Assembly (NCBI RefSeq): GCF_003481985.1
Contig: NZ_QUMD01000008.1
Coordinates: 96,103-160,102, forward strand
Source of the DNA: Clostridium sp. OF09-36
GTDB lineage: Bacteria > Bacillota > Clostridia > Lachnospirales > Lachnospiraceae
Length of the DNA stretch: 64,000 nt
Direction: 5' to 3'
Positions 56,408-64,000 of this stretch are shown piece after piece. The notes below the pieces were generated by a model. The model was not told the DNA's origin. It did not search any database and saw only the letters and a program-made list of their open reading frames with translations. The position numbers and the translations under genes are program-made. Every line of letters starts with the position of its first letter. The stretch's first letter is position 1.

Positions 56408-58042
56408 ATGAGTCAGAATATGTTTTGCTATCAGTGCCAGGAAACTGCAGGCTGTACCGGATGCACCAATTCCGGTGTCTGCGGAAAAACTCCGGAGGTC
56501 GCTGCCATGCAGGACCTTTTAGTATATGTTACCCGCGGGATTTCCGCTGTCACCACGCATCTGCGCAGCCTGGGAACCGAAATCAGCGCTGAGATCAACC
56601 ATCTCATCACTGTGAATCTCTTCACCACCATCACTAACGCGAACTTTGACAAAGAGATGATCGTTGCCCGCATCCGCGAAACGCTGGACACCAAGGAAAA
56701 TCTCTTAAAGCAATGCCCGGATACCTCCGTGCTTCCGGCTGCCGCACTCTGGAACGGCGAGGAACATACCTTTGCAGTCAAAGCGGCCCTGGTAGGGGTT
56801 CTCTCTACCAAGGATGAGGATATCCGCAGCCTGCGCGAGATGATCACTTATGGTTTAAAAGGACTTTCCGCCTACAGCAAGCACGCGAATGCCCTGTTAA
56901 AGGAGAATGCGGAGCTGGATGCTTTCCTGCAGCGCGCCCTGGCCGCTACGCTGGATGATTCCCTGACTGTCTCGGATTATGTAAACTTAACCCTGGAGAC
57001 CGGAAAATACGGTGTGGAGGGTATGGCTCTGTTGGATGCAGCCAATACCGGCGCTTACGGTCACCCGGAAATGACCCGTGTAAACATTGGTGTCGGCAAG
57101 CGCCCGGGCATTCTGGTTTCCGGCCACGACCTGCGCGACCTTGAGATGCTGCTGATCCAGACACAGGGAACCGGTGTAGATGTATACACCCATTCCGAGA
57201 TGCTTCCGGCTCACTACTATCCGGCTTTCAAGAAGTATCCGAACTTCGTCGGCAACTATGGAAATGCATGGTGGAAACAGAAAGAAGAGTTTGAGAGCTT
57301 CAACGGACCGATCCTTATGACGACCAACTGCATCGTACCGCCGAAGGACAGCTATAAAGACCGCCTCTACACCACCGGTGCAGCCGGATATCCGGGCTGT
57401 AAGCACATCGGCGGTGAGATTGGCGAAGAAAAAGATTTCTCTGAAATCATCGAACAGGCAAAACGCTGCGCAGCTCCGACGGAGATTGAACAGGGTGAGA
57501 TCCTGGGCGGCTTTGCCCACAACCAGGTGCTGGCCCTGGCTGACCAGATCGTAGACGCGGTAAAAACCGGTGCGATCCGGAAGTTCGTAGTTATGGCTGG
57601 CTGTGACGGACGGGCCAAATCCAGAAACTACTACACCGATTTTGCAAAGGCACTGCCGCACGATGCCGTAATCTTAACTGCTGGCTGCGCAAAGTACAAA
57701 TATAATAAGCTGGATCTGGGCGATATCAACGGGATCCCGCGTGTGCTGGATGCCGGACAGTGCAATGACTCGTACTCCCTGGCTGTCATCGCACTGAAAT
57801 TAAAGGAAGTTTTCGGTCTGGACGACATCAACGACCTGCCGATCGTCTACAACATCGCATGGTATGAGCAGAAAGCGGTCATTGTCCTGCTGGCGCTTTT
57901 ATACCTTGGTGTGAAGAATATCCACTTAGGACCGACCCTTCCGGCCTTCTTATCCCCAAATGTTGCGAAAGTTCTGGTGGAAAACTTCGGCATCGCGGGT
58001 ATTGGAACGGTTGAGGAGGATCTGAAATTATTTTTCGAGTAA
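56408..58042 (+). CDS. hcp: Hybrid cluster protein (hydroxylamine reductase)
   Basis: The 544-residue protein carries the N-terminal Cys motif CYQC-x8-C-x5-C (Cys7, 10, 19, 25) of anaerobe-type Hcp and the hybrid-cluster ligands in HSEMLPAHYYP, TNCIVPP, TGAAGYPGCKHI, GCDGR and AGCAKYKYN. Hcp reduces NO or hydroxylamine and is implicated in nitrosative stress defence and protein S-nitrosation. Start at 56408 with AAGGAGG. A single gene with its own terminator. Confidence 0.96.
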   Translation: MSQNMFCYQCQETAGCTGCTNSGVCGKTPEVAAMQDLLVYVTRGISAVTTHLRSLGTEISAEINHLITVNLFTTITNANFDKEMIVARIRETLDTKENLLKQCPDTSVLPAAALWNGEEHTFAVKAALVGVLSTKDEDIRSLREMITYGLKGLSAYSKHANALLKENAELDAFLQRALAATLDDSLTVSDYVNLTLETGKYGVEGMALLDAANTGAYGHPEMTRVNIGVGKRPGILVSGHDLRDLEMLLIQTQGTGVDVYTHSEMLPAHYYPAFKKYPNFVGNYGNAWWKQKEEFESFNGPILMTTNCIVPPKDSYKDRLYTTGAAGYPGCKHIGGEIGEEKDFSEIIEQAKRCAAPTEIEQGEILGGFAHNQVLALADQIVDAVKTGAIRKFVVMAGCDGRAKSRNYYTDFAKALPHDAVILTAGCAKYKYNKLDLGDINGIPRVLDAGQCNDSYSLAVIALKLKEVFGLDDINDLPIVYNIAWYEQKAVIVLLALLYLGVKNIHLGPTLPAFLSPNVAKVLVENFGIAGIGTVEEDLKLFFE

Positions 58043-58055
58043 TGGAGTTTCTGCA

Positions 58056-58092
58056 AAAATGCACCGCAAGCCAAAAGCCTGCGGTGCATTTT
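58056..58092. terminator. Bidirectional terminator, hcp / mscS
   Basis: A perfect 13-bp stem (58056-58068 with 58080-58092), A- and T-flanked, between convergent genes. Confidence 0.88.
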
Positions 58093-58099
58093 CAATGTC

Positions 58100-59038
58100 T
58101 CACTGATGTTTGATATTGACATCCATCTGGTTGAACGGGATCTCAATGCCGTTCGCATCGAACACTTCCTTAATACTTTCCAGCACATCCCAGCGGACCT
58201 GCCAGTAATTTTCCGTTTTGGTCCAGCCGCGGCAGCCGAGCATAACCGCGCTGTCGGCCAGCTCATCCACAAAAACGGTGATGCCGTCCTCTGCCAGTAC
58301 AAGCGGATGCTTCTCGTACACCTGACGGATCAGCTCTTTTGCCTTTTTGATATCGGCGCCATAACCGATTCCTATCACCAGGTCTACCCGGCGCTTTTCC
58401 TGGGAAGTAACATTTACAACCGTGCTATTGGAAATCTGGCCATTTGGGATCGTAATCTTTTTGTTATCGACCGTAATGATGGTGGTGTAAGCCAGGCCGA
58501 TACTCTGTACCGTTCCCTCGTATCCGCCGCTCACAATGTAGTCATGCACGCCAAACGGACGCAGCAGCAGCAGCAGGATTCCGCCTGCCACATTCGCCAG
58601 GCTGCCCTGCAGGGAAAGGCCAACAGCCAGTCCGGCAGAACCCAAAAGCGCGATGATGGAAGCCGACGGGATACCGATCTTATCGGCCGCGATAAAGATT
58701 GCCAGCGCGTAAATGCAGGCATCTGCCACAGAGATCAGGAAACGGCTGATACTCGGATCCAGATTCATGCGTGTAAAGGTCTTATATAAGAACTTGCGCA
58801 CGGCATGCACGATCCGGTTTCCGATCACCAGAATGAGAATGGCGATCACCAGACGGTAACCAAAGCTCATAAGTCCCGGAAGCCAGCTCTTTACGGTTTC
58901 TAAAATTACATTGGGTTTTAAATTCTGCAGATCCTCATGCACCTCTTCTGCCACTGCCTTGGTTTCCTCCAAAACAGTAGAAAGGTCTGCATCCGTTTCT
59001 GCTGCCGTGAGCAGCATCAGCTTTGTCAAAAACATCAT
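58100..59038 (-). CDS. mscS: MscS-type mechanosensitive ion channel
   Basis: The 312-residue protein has three membrane helices; the pore helix is in GSAGLAVGLSLQGSLANVAGGILLLLLRPFGVHDYI (about residues 132-167), followed by the beta domain with TIITVDNKKITIPNGQI and the alpha/beta cage. It relieves osmotic pressure. It is eight bases after the MoxR-like gene and thus probably cotranscribed with the three-gene cluster above it, an unusual partner. Confidence 0.93.
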   Translation of the reverse strand: MMFLTKLMLLTAAETDADLSTVLEETKAVAEEVHEDLQNLKPNVILETVKSWLPGLMSFGYRLVIAILILVIGNRIVHAVRKFLYKTFTRMNLDPSISRFLISVADACIYALAIFIAADKIGIPSASIIALLGSAGLAVGLSLQGSLANVAGGILLLLLRPFGVHDYIVSGGYEGTVQSIGLAYTTIITVDNKKITIPNGQISNSTVVNVTSQEKRRVDLVIGIGYGADIKKAKELIRQVYEKHPLVLAEDGITVFVDELADSAVMLGCRGWTKTENYWQVRWDVLESIKEVFDANGIEIPFNQMDVNIKHQ

Positions 59039-59046
59039 TGTGGTTC

Positions 59047-60621
59047 TTACCCTCTCTTATTTAGTAGTGCTTCGATCTCCTGCTCCTCCTGGGAGAACAG
59101 CAGATTCCGGTTGTACTGGTAATAGCGCTCGCATTCATAATCCTGCAGGAAATGAACGCTGTATGCCCCGGTATTGAGTTCTGTCACAAACAGCACCAGC
59201 TCCTGGCTGTTTGCAAAAGCCGCTTCCATAAAGTCAAACGCATGCTCCAGCGCTGCGCCCGCCTCATCGAACAGTTCCTCATAACGGTCACTGTCCACGC
59301 CAAAACGCTCACGCAAAAGCGCAAAGCCCTCGTCCCAGTCGGTGATGCCGCTCTTTAAGAGTGCCATGGAATCCTCTTCCAGTTTGGCACTCACCGCACG
59401 GCAGGTGCGAAGCTGTGCGCGGGAGAGCAGGGCATTTTCCAGCCGGTTGGTCCAGTCTGCGCGGAATTGACCGGCAAGTGCTGCCAGGGCATTTGCCAGC
59501 ACACCATCCCGGCTCTGCTCTGCTGCCTCCACGCCCCGCTTCCCGATTTCCGCATTCTGCTTTGCTCTTATCTCTTCCAGGAAACCTGCACTCTGCAGCT
59601 TTTTCATCTGCTCCATACGCAGACTCATCATCTCTTCCATATAAATAAGATTTCGGAACTTTTCATTTAATCCTGACAGAAGCAGGCTCACCACGCTGAT
59701 GCGCTCATCAAAGGACGCCCGCTGCAGCTTGTCCACCGCAGCCTCGGAAATATGACCCGCAAGCACCTGCTCCACCTGGTAATCGTCCTGGTATTTGTAA
59801 TACAGCTCCAGATAATTTGCAAAGTCCTTCGCAATCTTTGGAAACTGCAGATATTCTCCCACCAGTTCCCGGTCCATCTTGCGGCCCTGCTTTTCGTAGA
59901 TCCAGATCAGCTCGGACAGATCTTCCCAGCCACGCGGCGTCACAAAGCGCTTGCCGTCCACCGTTGTCTCGATCTGACAGAAATTCTGCGGCCGCACGCT
60001 CAGATAGGAAAGGATCGCCGGATGCACCCCGGCTGTCTTTGCATACTCTTTCCAGACGTTCAGATCCGGCTCCACATCGATGCGACGGATCCGGTCCATG
60101 GTGACAATATCGAACTCGCGCACTGACTTGTTGTATTCCGGCGGGTTTCCTGCTGCCACAATGATCCAGCCCTCCGGAATCTTATGGTTTCCAAACGACT
60201 TGCCCTGCAGAAACTGCAGCATAGTCGGTGCCAATGTTTCCGACACACAGTTGATTTCATCGATAAACAGAATGCCCTCCGGCATTCCACTCCGTTCCAT
60301 GCGCTCGTAGACCGATGCCACGATCTCACTCATCGTATACTCGGTAACGGCATACTCCTTTCCGCCGTACTGTTTATGCTCGATAAAGGGCAGTCCCACC
60401 GCACTCTGCCGGGTATGATGGGTGATGGTGTAAGCCACCAGACCGATCTGACATTCCTGCGCCACCTGCTCCATAATCTGGGTCTTGCCGATTCCCGGCG
60501 GTCCAATCAGAAGCATCGGGCGCTGGCGGATGGAGGGAATCTCGTAAGCCCCAAACTCATCCTTTGCCAGATACGCGGCCACAGTGTCTTTGATTTCCTG
60601 TTTTGCCCGCTTAATGTTCAT
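59047..60621 (-). CDS. MoxR-type AAA+ ATPase with long C-terminal extension
   Basis: The 524-residue protein has an AAA+ core with Walker A GPPGIGKT (40-47), Walker B ILFIDE (117-122), sensor 1 near Asn159 (VAAGNPPEYN) and a MoxR-style arginine region DRIRRIDVEP. About 230 residues follow the core, helical and Glu/Gln-rich, without a motif I know. MoxR ATPases work with VWA proteins as metal-insertion or remodelling chaperones; a VWA protein is encoded 112 bp upstream. Start follows GGAAGAAC. Confidence 0.86.
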   Translation of the reverse strand: MNIKRAKQEIKDTVAAYLAKDEFGAYEIPSIRQRPMLLIGPPGIGKTQIMEQVAQECQIGLVAYTITHHTRQSAVGLPFIEHKQYGGKEYAVTEYTMSEIVASVYERMERSGMPEGILFIDEINCVSETLAPTMLQFLQGKSFGNHKIPEGWIIVAAGNPPEYNKSVREFDIVTMDRIRRIDVEPDLNVWKEYAKTAGVHPAILSYLSVRPQNFCQIETTVDGKRFVTPRGWEDLSELIWIYEKQGRKMDRELVGEYLQFPKIAKDFANYLELYYKYQDDYQVEQVLAGHISEAAVDKLQRASFDERISVVSLLLSGLNEKFRNLIYMEEMMSLRMEQMKKLQSAGFLEEIRAKQNAEIGKRGVEAAEQSRDGVLANALAALAGQFRADWTNRLENALLSRAQLRTCRAVSAKLEEDSMALLKSGITDWDEGFALLRERFGVDSDRYEELFDEAGAALEHAFDFMEAAFANSQELVLFVTELNTGAYSVHFLQDYECERYYQYNRNLLFSQEEQEIEALLNKRG

Positions 60622-60654
60622 GATTCCTGTTCTTCCTTTCCAATGTAATTCTAT

Positions 60655-60683
60655 CGTAACTGTTCCGTACCTTCACAGTTACG
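60655..60683. repeat. Inverted repeat CGTAACTG-N13-CAGTTACG between VWA and MoxR genes
   Basis: Perfect 8-bp arms (60655-60662, 60676-60683) in the 112-bp spacer of a tight cluster; on the minus strand contains the shared core GAACAGTTACG. It could be a hairpin in the mRNA. Confidence 0.55.
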
Positions 60684-60733
60684 TTCCGTCCGTCATGTTC
60701 GCTGCCTGTGACATCGTTCTCCAGCAGCTGCTC

Positions 60734-62104
60734 CTAAAGCGGACCGACCTTCGCTGCCTTACTGCCAGAAGATTGTCCGCCGCTGTTCTCCAGCAGCTGC
60801 TCCGGCTCCAGGATCAGTTTCATGGCCCAGGCCGGGACAGAAATATCGGTATACTGATCCTTCAAAAAGACGAAGGCGGTATCATACACCGGCCGCTTTA
60901 CCGGGTAGATCCCCTCTCCGTCTGTAAAATACAGAAGTCCCTTCAGGCGGTGAAAAGCCCCCTGACGGATCAGCCCATTCACATACTCGAATGCCGGACG
61001 GAAATCTGTGCCGCCCTGCCCGATGATGGTAAAATCCCGCATGTAGGCTTCCATCTCTTCCTGATTCGTAATGAGACGGTCCTGCTGCACCTGTTCATCG
61101 CACTGGATGATGTGGATGTTGGTCTTCTTAAAATAACTGTCCGACTGACAAAGCACGTCGTAAGTTTCCTCCAGAAAACACCGCACCAGATCCCCGGAAC
61201 AGGACATGGAGGTGTCGATCACCACAACAAAATCCTCGATCCGGCTGACTTCTTTGGATTCCAGCGGCTCGATGAGCGGCATATTGCCATACAGCGAAAG
61301 CCCATAGGTATAAAAGATCGCATCAAAGGAATCTGGGTCAACCTGCATCTCCTCCCGCAGCACCGAAAAGCGCTGCAGAAAGTGACGGTAATCATACCGT
61401 TCCCGGTTCTCCACCTGGATCTGCTCCAGTATGCTTTTATTTTCCTCATCCTGCTGGTTTCCCATGGTTTCCATCTCGGTCTGCACCTTTTCCCGGTTAT
61501 TGCTCCACTGCGTCTGGCGCACCATGGGAGTCTTCGGGGAATCCTCCGGGAGATCCCAGAAACTGTGGTCATCCACCAGAAACTCCGCCGCCAGACGCTC
61601 CAGCCTCCTCGGCTCCAGCTGCTCTTCCTTCAGCACGCGATACACACCCTCTGCATTCAGCACAGTAAGCTTCGCATGCAGCCGTCCGTACCAGTCCCGG
61701 CGAAACGGCGTCGGTGCCACACGAATGCATTTTACATACATGTCGTCCAACATGGATTCCACCGCAATATCGCAGGCCAGGTTCCAAAGTTCCGGTTCCC
61801 GTTTGCCGCGCGTGTCCATATGGCAGAACAGGCAGTGCAGCACCATGTGCAGATATGCCCGGTTCACATGCACGCGTCCCCTCTGGTACAGATCGCAGAC
61901 GTAATCTGGATGATAGTAGATCACAAATCCATCTGTCCCCACACCACGGCAGCCCGGGTCTGCCTCAAAAGCAAGCGAACTTAACGAAAGGTCCAGATAC
62001 CGCATATTCAGGTACAGCTCGTTCCTGGCATTCCGAAAGATCCGGGTACAAAGTTCCACCATATTCAGTTCTTCCAGCTGTCTGTGCCTGGTTGGATCGA
62101 TCAT
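60734..62104 (-). CDS. VWA-like protein with N-terminal metallopeptidase-like (DUF2201) region
   Basis: The 456-residue protein has a DUF2201-like N-terminal half and a C-terminal VWA-type domain. The MIDAS metal site is complete: DTSMS (Asp297, Ser299, Ser301), Thr366 in GQGGTDF and Asp395 in YFTDGEG. In the N-terminal half, HMVLHCLFCH (86-95) and WNLACDIAVE (107-116) resemble the zinc-peptidase pattern of this family, but the catalytic Glu of HExxH is Met, so a peptidase activity is doubtful. It pairs with the MoxR ATPase downstream and lies 27 bp after the LRR gene. Confidence 0.83.
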   Translation of the reverse strand: MIDPTRHRQLEELNMVELCTRIFRNARNELYLNMRYLDLSLSSLAFEADPGCRGVGTDGFVIYYHPDYVCDLYQRGRVHVNRAYLHMVLHCLFCHMDTRGKREPELWNLACDIAVESMLDDMYVKCIRVAPTPFRRDWYGRLHAKLTVLNAEGVYRVLKEEQLEPRRLERLAAEFLVDDHSFWDLPEDSPKTPMVRQTQWSNNREKVQTEMETMGNQQDEENKSILEQIQVENRERYDYRHFLQRFSVLREEMQVDPDSFDAIFYTYGLSLYGNMPLIEPLESKEVSRIEDFVVVIDTSMSCSGDLVRCFLEETYDVLCQSDSYFKKTNIHIIQCDEQVQQDRLITNQEEMEAYMRDFTIIGQGGTDFRPAFEYVNGLIRQGAFHRLKGLLYFTDGEGIYPVKRPVYDTAFVFLKDQYTDISVPAWAMKLILEPEQLLENSGGQSSGSKAAKVGPL

Positions 62105-62131
62105 AGTTTATGATTTCCCCTTTCTTCTGTT

Positions 62132-63463
62132 TCAAAATTCAAACCGGCGTTTCCGCTTTGGCGGCTGCGATTTCATGAGATTTTCCATGTCATCAGTTAA
62201 ATTCTGCGTCGTTTCAGCATCCTGCACTGCACCTGCAGACTGCATCGAATCTGCTGCCCGCAGATGATGCCGCCGTTCCATAAGCCAGCTCACCATTTCC
62301 GTATCGCCGGATTCCTGAGCTATCTGAATAAATGTGGAAAGCTGGGCAGAGAAATTCTGAAGCGGCTGATTTTGTTCCGTATTCCGGAGTTGTTCTGCCG
62401 CAAGTTCTGGCTGCCGGGTTTCGCATTGATCCTTCCTTGGCATAAGCACCTCTTCTACCAGCCACGGCAGTTTTCCTGGTTCCAGGTTGCTCACGTGGTT
62501 CTTCTTCATGTTATCTGCCTGAATCAAAAGCCGTCCGGCCATCTCCCAGTGCTCCCGGATATAAGTCTGGTACTGTTCCCGGAATTTCTCCGATAATTCT
62601 TTGGGATAGAGCAGCCTTCCCAATGCCAGCTCTGTGACCAGTTCTTCTTTTTCCTGCACCTGCACATGTGGAAAAAGCTCATCGTAGCCCCGGTACTGGA
62701 ACACCCGCCCGGCAAAACAGTACCGGTAACGGTGCCCACAGCCATGCGTCTCGATGCAGACAATGCGGGCTGGTGTATTCTCAACCGAATCCTCGAAATA
62801 CTCCGGAAAGATCAGTCTTGCCTCGTATTCTTCCGGCAGTTTCTCCGAAGACAGATCCAAGTTTTGCTGTTCTCTTTCCCGCTGCTTTGTTTCTCCCGGT
62901 TTTAAGATTTCCTGCCCTGCTTCCTTTCGCCCCGCCTGCCGCAGCGGCTGAATCATGGCTGTACACGGGTAGGAATTTTCTGAACTGAAAATTCCGTACG
63001 ATACAGTTGTGGCTGCGGATTTTGCCGATTTGGAATGCGAAGCATCGGCAAAATCCCGTTGCTGCACACGCATGCGTGTGCAGTAACAATGGATCTGCAC
63101 CCGCAAAGTCTGCCGGAGTTCTGTCAACATCTCCTTTAAGCAGGAACGCTCACCCGGAAACTCCGTAATATCCAGATACTCTACTGCAGGTACACCAGCA
63201 AACAGCCCGGCACCAAGATCCAGCACCCGGCTATAACAATAAATTCTTTTTAGTTGTTCACACTCATAAAATCCGTACGCACCGATCTTTCTGACATACG
63301 GTGGAAGATGAATCTCCTCCACAGAACTGTGCGCCAGCACATAGGAGCCAAGTTCTGTCACCGGGCAATCCTCAAACTGCTCCGGCACATAGATCACCGC
63401 CTCCGGGTCTTCAATCTGATCTATACGGATTTCATCGTTGATTCTGGTATAAATAAACTTCAT
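62132..63463 (-). CDS. Leucine-rich-repeat protein with unknown C-terminal domain
   Basis: The 443-residue protein starts with short BspA/LRR_5-like repeats (about residues 10-110: VIYVPEQFEDCPVTELGSYVLAHSSVEEIHLPPYVRKIGAYGFYECEQLKRI). There is no signal peptide, unlike surface BspA proteins. The C-terminal half has a conserved-looking block CIETHGCGHRYRYCFAGRVFQYRGYDELFPHVQ, then a helical Glu/Gln-rich tail ending KRKRRFEF. I do not recognise the C-terminal domain. It is the first gene of the MoxR/VWA cluster and may serve as its binding or target-recognition part. Start at 63461-63463 follows AGAGGC. Confidence 0.75.
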   Translation of the reverse strand: MKFIYTRINDEIRIDQIEDPEAVIYVPEQFEDCPVTELGSYVLAHSSVEEIHLPPYVRKIGAYGFYECEQLKRIYCYSRVLDLGAGLFAGVPAVEYLDITEFPGERSCLKEMLTELRQTLRVQIHCYCTRMRVQQRDFADASHSKSAKSAATTVSYGIFSSENSYPCTAMIQPLRQAGRKEAGQEILKPGETKQREREQQNLDLSSEKLPEEYEARLIFPEYFEDSVENTPARIVCIETHGCGHRYRYCFAGRVFQYRGYDELFPHVQVQEKEELVTELALGRLLYPKELSEKFREQYQTYIREHWEMAGRLLIQADNMKKNHVSNLEPGKLPWLVEEVLMPRKDQCETRQPELAAEQLRNTEQNQPLQNFSAQLSTFIQIAQESGDTEMVSWLMERRHHLRAADSMQSAGAVQDAETTQNLTDDMENLMKSQPPKRKRRFEF

Positions 63464-63485
63464 CGTAATGCCTCTATATTCTAAC

Positions 63486-63528
63486 TTGTTGCTGAAAAAC
63501 AACAAACAAATCCTGCTGTTTGCGCAAC
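63486..63528. promoter_or_regulatory. Upstream region of LRR/VWA/MoxR cluster
   Basis: TTGTTG-N8-CAACAA (63486-63505) is a perfect 6-bp inverted repeat, and GCTGTTTGCGCAAC (63515-63528) is identical to the copy at 2061. On the minus strand TTGTTG, 16 nt, TAGAAT is a possible promoter. Confidence 0.45.
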
Positions 63529-63612
63529 GCATGAACGGTAATAACTGCGTTACACTTTGCAGTCACACGGTTCTTTATTATATTAGAAAACTTTGGGGCA
63601 AAAGTAAAGCCT

Positions 63613-63641
63613 TGTTTGTCGTCTCTGTTTCTCCTATAATA
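63613..63641 (+). promoter_or_regulatory. Promoter of small remnant gene
   Basis: TTGTTT (63613-63618), 17-nt spacer, TATAAT (63636-63641). Confidence 0.6.
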
Positions 63642-63666
63642 ACGATAATGGAAAGGAAGTGTTAAC

Positions 63667-63786
63667 ATGCCATTGGTCAAAGGTCCTTATACCTCCAAAG
63701 ACTACTGGAATTTATCCAGGATTGACCATATGCATTCAAGACATATTGACAACATGGCAAAAATAGAATACGATGTAGGCAGCTAA
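63667..63786 (+). pseudogene. Probable remnant of a Uma2/DUF820-type endonuclease gene
   Basis: A 39-residue frame with a good promoter and GGAAAGGAAG ribosome site begins MPLVKGPYTSKDYWNL, which resembles the N-terminus of Uma2-family (DUF820) putative endonucleases, normally near 190 residues. The rest does not match, and an insertion sequence starts about 35 bp after its stop. A truncated or internally deleted gene is the likeliest reading; an independent small protein is possible. Confidence 0.4.
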
Positions 63787-63901
63787 GGAATGTGAGAATT
63801 TCCATATGGCAAACCAAAAAGGGGCTGTCGCACTAACGTGCGGCAGCTCATTTTATATATCCAACACAAAACGCCGAGCTTCGAAAAGCCCGCGTTCGTG
63901 G

Positions 63902-63907
63902 TATAAT
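63902..63907 (+). promoter_or_regulatory. Extended -10 element of transposase gene
   Basis: TGGTATAAT ends only six bases before the ATG at 63914, so transcription would begin at or next to the start codon. Confidence 0.6.
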
Positions 63908-63913
63908 CAGTTT

Positions 63914-64000
63914 ATGCGACTAAACAAAATAATACAGAGGGATTATACCTCATTTTCGCTGTATTATCAAATCAAACTTCCGCTGGATTTAGAGATTTCT
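63914..64000 (+). CDS. IS1182-like transposase, N-terminal fragment
   Basis: The 29 visible residues (MRLNKIIQRDYTSFSLYYQI then KLPLDLEIS) fit the start of IS1182-family transposases, which have a YQ-LPLDLE motif soon after the N-terminus. No in-frame upstream codon or ribosome site is seen. The gene runs out of the window. Confidence 0.65.
   Translation, partial: MRLNKIIQRDYTSFSLYYQIKLPLDLEIS

Larger units (their letters stand above)
63822..64000 (+). mobile_element. Left end of an IS1182-like insertion sequence (cut by window edge)
   Basis: GGGCTGTCGCAC at 63822 starts a stem-loop (63824-63833 with 63838-63847, one G-U pair) that looks like the terminal inverted repeat of this IS group. 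A transposase reading frame follows at 63914. The right end is outside the window. Confidence 0.6.

Noticed and set aside
60584..61984. 466-codon open frame on the plus strand
   Set aside because: It lies antisense to the VWA and MoxR genes, lacks a ribosome site and known motifs, and arises from codon bias of the real genes.
1..64000. rRNA, tRNA or CRISPR features
   Set aside because: Scanning both strands by eye I saw no rRNA signature, no convincing tRNA arm set and no regular repeat array; a dedicated search could still find a tRNA I missed.

Overview
The window reads as chromosome of an anaerobic gut Firmicute of the Clostridia, most likely Lachnospiraceae. This is inferred from gene content: reverse rubrerythrin, [FeFe] hydrogenase, Hcp, phosphoketolase, choloylglycine (bile salt) hydrolase, Ktr potassium uptake, a BMP-type nucleoside ABC transporter and a split ThrE exporter. 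No rRNA, tRNA or CRISPR array was recognised. An insertion sequence begins at the right edge.

Layout. 1-3.2 kb: tartrate dehydratase alpha subunit and an SLC13-type carboxylate transporter, divergent from a LysR regulator. 3.2-7.9 kb: reverse rubrerythrin behind a palindromic operator, DUF378 protein, metallo-beta-lactamase-fold hydrolase, two-part ThrE exporter, dihydroorotase. 7.9-11.6 kb: sodium/solute symporter divergent from a LytTR regulator and GHKL sensor kinase. 11.6-21.9 kb: a minus-strand nucleoside locus with ribokinase, nucleoside hydrolase, three phosphorylases, GntR regulator, lipoprotein, ATPase and two permeases. 21.9-25.5 kb: glycogen branching enzyme with a Lys/Ala-rich tail, and a DUF3810 protein. 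25.7-31.2 kb: KtrB-KtrA, a small membrane protein, a KdpD-like kinase lacking the KdpD N-domain, KdpE, and a cupin. 31.2-38.5 kb: complete F1Fo ATP synthase operon whose c subunit carries the Na+-site residues. 38.9-44.7 kb: malic enzyme, a second cupin, a possible small RNA, and a GltD-like flavoprotein/[FeFe] hydrogenase pair. 44.9-51.2 kb: phosphoketolase divergent from a LysR gene, then clpB under a CIRCE operator. 51.3-58 kb: PAP2 phosphatase, bioB-bioY behind a BirA-like operator, diguanylate cyclase, bile salt hydrolase family enzyme, Hcp. 58-63.5 kb: a four-gene minus-strand cluster (LRR protein, VWA/metallopeptidase-like protein, MoxR ATPase, MscS channel) of unknown joint function. 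63.6-64 kb: a gene remnant and an IS1182-like element.

Together the genes describe a sugar- and nucleoside-fermenting anaerobe. Ribose from nucleosides can enter the pentose phosphate/phosphoketolase route, electrons can leave through the hydrogenase, and an apparently Na+-coupled ATP synthase serves ion balance and ATP.

A strong technical signal runs through the window. At least 17 single-base deletions break 14 otherwise intact genes, including the essential atpD. They are best read as uncorrected sequencing errors, so such genes are annotated at full length with the break position given.
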